In this document: in pieces, positions 38,858 to 41,791 of the stretch | How positions within the stretch are numbered: the first letter of the stretch is position 1 | Layout of the letters: each line of letters opens with the position of its first letter | From: a virus | Reading direction: 5' to 3' (one strand) | DNA: 41,791 nucleotides | IMG/VR virus record: IMGVR_UViG_3300037143_000045 | Location: 1-41,791 of that record | Program-made: the position numbers and the translations under genes | Notes under the pieces: model-generated | Told to the model about the DNA's origin: nothing | Database searches by the model: none | Seen by the model: only the letters and a program-made list of their open reading frames with translations

Positions 38858-40072
38858 ATGGTACCGAAGTCAATTGCGCGCACGCGCCGTACCGTGGATG
38901 ATGCGGAGGTTCCCAAAACAGAACCATCGCACACGCCAGGACATCGCGAATGCCCGGCCTGCGAGAGGACCCGGGCCATGCACTCTGTACCGCTGACGCC
39001 GCAGATGAGCTTTCCCGCGGCTTTCGACCTTTGGATCTCCCGTCGCATCATCGAAAAAGCCGGCGTGTGGTCAAACGCCCGCTACATCTCCCGCCGCACC
39101 GAGCAGGACCTTCGCCAGTACGCTCGCGCCGCCGCGCGCTTCTTCGGAGCGCTGCGTCTGGAAGAGATTCACGCCGGACACCTGCGCGAGTACCAGCGCG
39201 CCCGCGCGGTGTGCGATCGCGCGGCCGGAGACTGGGAGCAGGCCGCCGGCGCGAACCTGATCCGGAAAGAAGTGGGCACGGTGCTGCGCGTGATGCGCGC
39301 CGCCGGCGCCTGGAGCGAGCAGCTGGAGGAGGCGTACGAGCCGCTGCAGTCGGTCGAGAACGACGTGGCGCGCGCCATGACGCCGGAAGAACAGCACCGC
39401 TTTCTGCATCTGGCCGGCAGCCGCGAGGAGTGGCGCGTGGTCTACTGCTATGCGCTGGTCGCGCTGCAGACCACGGCATCGACCAATGAGCTGCGCGCGC
39501 TGCGGCTGGGCGACATCTTCCTGACGCAGGGCACGATCATGGTGCGGTCCGAGGGCGCGAAGAACAAGTTCCGCGTGCGCACGATCCCGCTGCAGACGCC
39601 GGAAGTGGTGTGGGCGCTGGACTGGCTGATCGGGCGCGCGCGGGCGCTGGCCGAGCATGCGAAGGACAAAGGCGACTTCGCTGGCGATCCCGGTCCGCAC
39701 TGCTTTTTGTTTCCGTTTCATCTGTGCCATGACCGCTACGATCCGCTGCGGTCGATGACGGTGTGGGGATTGCGCAAGCCGTGGTACGAGCTCCGCGGCG
39801 CGGCGGGGCTGGACTGGCTGCGGCCCTACGATCTGCGGCACACGGCGATCACGCGGATGGCGGAGGCGGGCGTGCCGATCCATGTGATCATGAGCTTCGC
39901 CGGGCACATGAGCGCGAAGATGCAGCTCCACTACACCAGCATCAGCATGGCGTCGAAGCGGGAGTGGGCGCAGAGGGCGTTTGAGATGCCGACGTGGGAG
40001 CAGACCGCGCAGGCGCTGAAGAAGCCGGTGGCGCGGGCAGGGTGGAGTGCGGAAAGGACGGGGACGCAATGA
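38858..40072 (+). CDS. int: tyrosine-type site-specific integrase
   Basis: ATG 38858 follows GGGAGGGG by 7 bases; an in-frame ATG at 38741 is possible but has no ribosome site. The 404-aa product has an N-terminal SAM-like core-binding domain (residues about 60-140) and a catalytic domain with R213 (TNELRALRL), K235/K237, R327 in RPYDLRHT (Tyr in the place of the usual His at 324, a common variant), H350 (FAGH) and nucleophile Y359 (LHYTS). It recombines phage and tRNA-Lys sites, and the gene lies 540 bp from attR. An N-terminal CPAC motif is present. Confidence 0.93.
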   Translation: MVPKSIARTRRTVDDAEVPKTEPSHTPGHRECPACERTRAMHSVPLTPQMSFPAAFDLWISRRIIEKAGVWSNARYISRRTEQDLRQYARAAARFFGALRLEEIHAGHLREYQRARAVCDRAAGDWEQAAGANLIRKEVGTVLRVMRAAGAWSEQLEEAYEPLQSVENDVARAMTPEEQHRFLHLAGSREEWRVVYCYALVALQTTASTNELRALRLGDIFLTQGTIMVRSEGAKNKFRVRTIPLQTPEVVWALDWLIGRARALAEHAKDKGDFAGDPGPHCFLFPFHLCHDRYDPLRSMTVWGLRKPWYELRGAAGLDWLRPYDLRHTAITRMAEAGVPIHVIMSFAGHMSAKMQLHYTSISMASKREWAQRAFEMPTWEQTAQALKKPVARAGWSAERTGTQ

Positions 40073-40392
40073 TCGACTTCGTGACAACCTGTAGGCGGGA
40101 CGCGGATGGCAAGTGGGTGTATGAGGAGAAGAAAATCGCGGAGCTGGCCGATGAAGAGCTGCTCAATGAATATGGGGGCGAAGAGGAATGCTCAACGCGC
40201 CGAATCAGCTCCGATCCGCCGAGTCCGATTGAGGAACTGAAACAAGAAATTCTGCGCCGCATGAAAATCGGTGCATCCCGGAACGAGCGGCTCCTCGATC
40301 TTGTCGTGGCGATTCAATCCGTTCGCACCTGCGAGGACTGCCAGTTATGCGCTGCGTCCAGCGAGATGCTCCATGACTTGTTTCTTGGCTGA
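40069..40392 (+). CDS. small protein coupled to the integrase
   Basis: The 107-aa product overlaps the integrase stop by ATGA, so it should be co-translated. The N-terminus is polar with VYEEKKIAELADEELLNEY; the C-terminus has CEDCQLCAAS (Cys cluster) after a helix. Its place next to integrase would suit an excisionase, but it is acidic and has no recognisable winged-helix motif, so I leave the role open. Confidence 0.55.
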   Translation: MIDFVTTCRRDADGKWVYEEKKIAELADEELLNEYGGEEECSTRRISSDPPSPIEELKQEILRRMKIGASRNERLLDLVVAIQSVRTCEDCQLCAASSEMLHDLFLG

Positions 40393-40611
40393 GGAGACAG
40401 ATCTCCGCATGGGTAGAAATGCCCGTGCACCTGTCACGCAAACGCGGCATTTGATGACCAAGGGAACCATCCGAGTTATCCACAAGCGACTTAGTTCTTG
40501 ACTTTTTGAAATTCGGAGTTATGTTCGAACACGTCCGGCCCGGCAGCAAAAACGAGGGCGGACGCGGAACAAAAGAGACGCGGTGACGATCCCCGCCCGG
40601 AGGAAATCGGC
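40393..40611 (+). other. noncoding right end of the prophage
   Basis: This 219-bp segment lies between the last phage gene and attR. It contains no convincing gene (only a 30-codon ORF from 40409), is somewhat less GC-rich near 40490-40530, and carries one TTATCCACA (40476-40484). It should include the integrase arm sites of the right half of attP, which I cannot identify by eye. Confidence 0.4.
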
Positions 40612-40665
40612 CAACGCCCTTTTAAGGCGTGGGTCCTGGGTTCGAGTCCCAGCGGGCTCACCACG
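40612..40665 (+). repeat. attR core (3' part of tRNA-Lys)
   Basis: 54 bp matching attL with one mismatch (G at 40646). Only the 3' half of the tRNA is present, so this copy cannot make a tRNA. Confidence 0.93.
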
Positions 40666-41024
40666 CACTCCGTCGCGATCTGCCGCGCCTCATCCAGACA
40701 GAGCCGCCCGACGCCTTCTCAACAGTGCCGTGGATCGACAGCCATCGAAGTCAGATACAGCGGCATCTCGCTCGGATCGAAGTATCTGGCGTCGATCGCC
40801 CACGGATTCCTCGTGGACAGCGTAAGCGACGCGACGATCCTGCCCCGAAATCTTCCGACGAACCCGCTGCCGTGCTCCATCGCCGCCAGAGCGCCCCTCT
40901 CGGTCCGCCGCCCAACCCCGTAGCCCTCGCTGAACCGGTGCGCCAGATTCCCATCGATCGCCGCGCAGAAGACCATCAGCTCAAGGACATCTCTCGCGTT
41001 AGCCGGCGGCAGAGTCAGCCGCAT
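40666..41024 (-). pseudogene. GNAT acetyltransferase remnant of the host
   Basis: Read on the minus strand from ATG 41024: a GNAT-like sequence with GFVGRFRGRIVASLTLSTRN and PLYLTSMAVDPRHC, which lead into the acetyl-CoA binding loop. There a TGA (in place of the usual Arg/Gln) interrupts PRHC-stop-EGVGRLCLDEARQIA, and the frame then runs into the tRNA-derived att sequence without the C-terminal third of the fold. The gene is thus broken by a stop codon and truncated. An ORF extends upstream to 41153, but the domain begins near 41024. Confidence 0.65.
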
Positions 41025-41322
41025 GGAACTCAACAGTAGGGTGCGGATTGCTTCGTGTAAGCACAGCAATCGCCCGTCCTTCATGCACAAGAGGACCTGG
41101 ATCGCGCCGTCCGGCCACTCCACTCCCCCATGCGGAACCCTCCGGAGTGGCACACTCTGTTCGACTTCGACCCCCCTGTCGTAACGGTACTCCAGTTACT
41201 GAAGAGGAATGGTTCCATGGTGGCTTAAAGGGTTAACTTGATTAGACTTCTACTTCGAGTGCTGTTTTGAGACAGTCGTCAGGTTAACGCAAAAGCAAAC
41301 ACTCCCCGGCAACAGGAGAGAC
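41025..41322. other. host intergenic region
   Basis: About 300 bp between the GNAT remnant and the next ORF. No convincing gene, RNA or repeat was seen. The part after 41210 is AT-richer (GGGTTAACTTGATTAGAC) and probably carries the promoter of the downstream ORF. Confidence 0.35.
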
Positions 41323-41791
41323 ATGTCAGGTTGGGGAGATAGCCGCAACAGTGAAGCCTTAGCGTCGTGGAAGTGGGGCTTCAGTCGGGTTTCTTCAGCC
41401 GGCTACCCGCCTCCCGCCATGACAGTCGATCAAAGAGCAGCGGTCCTGCTGCAAGCCCAGGGTGATGATGCCATGAAGCCGGATGAGATTCCCCGGAACC
41501 CCGACACAACCGAGCAGGCCGACGACGTTGCCACACTGTACTCGTGGGCGAACCTGCACGGGGCCAAGTACCGGGACTTCAGTGCGTCCCGCCAGGAAAT
41601 GAGGGTCCAGATGCGGCAGCGCACCATGGCAGATCGCGCGCGACTGGCCCGCGAAGAAGCGCAGAATCCGCCTCCGGCCCTGGGTGAAGGCCCCCGTTGG
41701 GAAGATCTGCTGCCCGGCAGCGAGCGGCAAGCCGCGGCAGGCGCTGCTGCGCCGGCTAGCTGGGAAAATCCCTTCGAACGGCGGTTGGAGA
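41323..41791 (+). CDS. host protein, partial; resembles start of acidobacterial BcsQ/YhjQ-type proteins
   Basis: The ORF is open to the end of the window (156 codons visible) and starts at an ATG with AGGAGAG three bases upstream. The first about 60 residues are variable; then DDVATLYSWANLHGAKYRDF and SASRQEMRVQMRQRT, followed by an R/E/A-rich helical stretch. I recall the 'YSWANLxGAKYRDFSASR' segment at the front of cellulose-operon ParA-like proteins in Acidobacteriota, but cannot verify it. The ATPase part would lie beyond the window. Confidence 0.6.
   Translation, partial: MSGWGDSRNSEALASWKWGFSRVSSAGYPPPAMTVDQRAAVLLQAQGDDAMKPDEIPRNPDTTEQADDVATLYSWANLHGAKYRDFSASRQEMRVQMRQRTMADRARLAREEAQNPPPALGEGPRWEDLLPGSERQAAAGAAAPASWENPFERRLE

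Larger units (their letters stand above)
88..40665. mobile_element. complete HK97-like siphovirus prophage integrated in tRNA-Lys
   Basis: The element is bounded by 54-bp direct repeats derived from the tRNA-Lys 3' end (attL 88-141, attR 40612-40665). Between them lie, in order, replication, lysis, packaging, head, tail, fibre, regulator and integrase genes. All core siphovirus functions were recognised: terminase small and large subunits, portal, S49 protease, HK97-fold capsid, connectors, tail tube, chaperones, tape measure, tail tip, endolysin and integrase. Almost everything is on the plus strand; only a two-gene regulator operon is on the minus strand. No core structural gene shows a frameshift, so the prophage may be inducible. 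Confidence 0.95.

Noticed and set aside
40069-40392. Excisionase
   Set aside because: It is adjacent to the integrase, but acidic, with a Cys cluster and no visible winged-helix; evidence is not sufficient.
40476-40484. Perfect DnaA box TTATCCACA near attR
   Set aside because: It is a single 9-mer with no second box nearby. One chance match in a window of this size is not surprising, and the iteron origin is much better supported.

Overview
The window holds an apparently complete temperate phage of about 40.5 kb, integrated at the 3' end of a tRNA-Lys(UUU) gene, with short pieces of host chromosome on each side. The left junction carries the whole tRNA gene (64-139). The right junction carries a 54-bp copy of its 3' half (88-141 matches 40612-40665 with one mismatch). 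No family search was possible. The high GC content, the many exported proteins whose signal peptides end in A-Q, a secreted cargo protein that resembles acidobacterial proteins, and a right-flank ORF recalling an acidobacterial cellulose-operon protein together suggest an Acidobacteriota host. That placement is an inference.

Layout. 281-10061: early region, all plus strand, with many 4-bp ATGA start/stop overlaps. It encodes a ParB-family protein without ParA, several small zinc-knuckle proteins, a MazG-like protein, a winged-helix replication initiator whose own gene contains what looks like the phage origin (palindromic GTCCC-N5-GGGAC iterons followed by an AT-rich tract), a double-HTH protein and an XRE regulator. 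10062-10237: structured leader or terminator region. 10238-12764: lysis cassette (small TM proteins, a glucosaminidase-type endolysin, a holin candidate) and a secreted protein. 12769-22587: HNH endonuclease, terminase small and large subunits, portal, S49 prohead protease, HK97-fold capsid protein, decoration-type protein, head-tail connector, head closure and tail completion proteins. 22604-36294: tail tube, a frameshifted tail-assembly chaperone pair (slippery CCCAAAG), two inserted cargo genes with their own promoters, HK97 gp10-like protein, a short tape measure (853 aa), a signal-peptide-bearing collagen-like fibre, distal tail proteins, a peptidase-like tail protein and a J-like tail tip protein. 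36370-38217: two small proteins and a second exported collagen-like fibre. 38325-38686 (minus): a ribbon-helix-helix regulator coupled to a 67-aa protein. 38858-40392: tyrosine integrase and a small coupled gene, then attR.

The head and tail genes are those of a non-contractile (siphovirus) HK97-like phage, and the prophage looks functional because no core structural gene is visibly broken. Two decayed genes are seen: a frameshifted fibre-module remnant at 31142-31470, and a host GNAT acetyltransferase remnant against attR that has a stop codon in its acetyl-CoA binding loop.

The most unusual points are the iteron origin inside the replication gene next to a 48-bp tandem repeat; the two paralogous fibres and two other phage proteins that carry Sec signal peptides; the carbohydrate-binding-like modules inserted into a fibre and into the J-like protein; the structured RNA ahead of the lysis operon; and the RHH operon facing the integrase across repeated TAACG motifs. 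No CI-like divergent repressor, excisionase, CRISPR array or known defence system was recognised.
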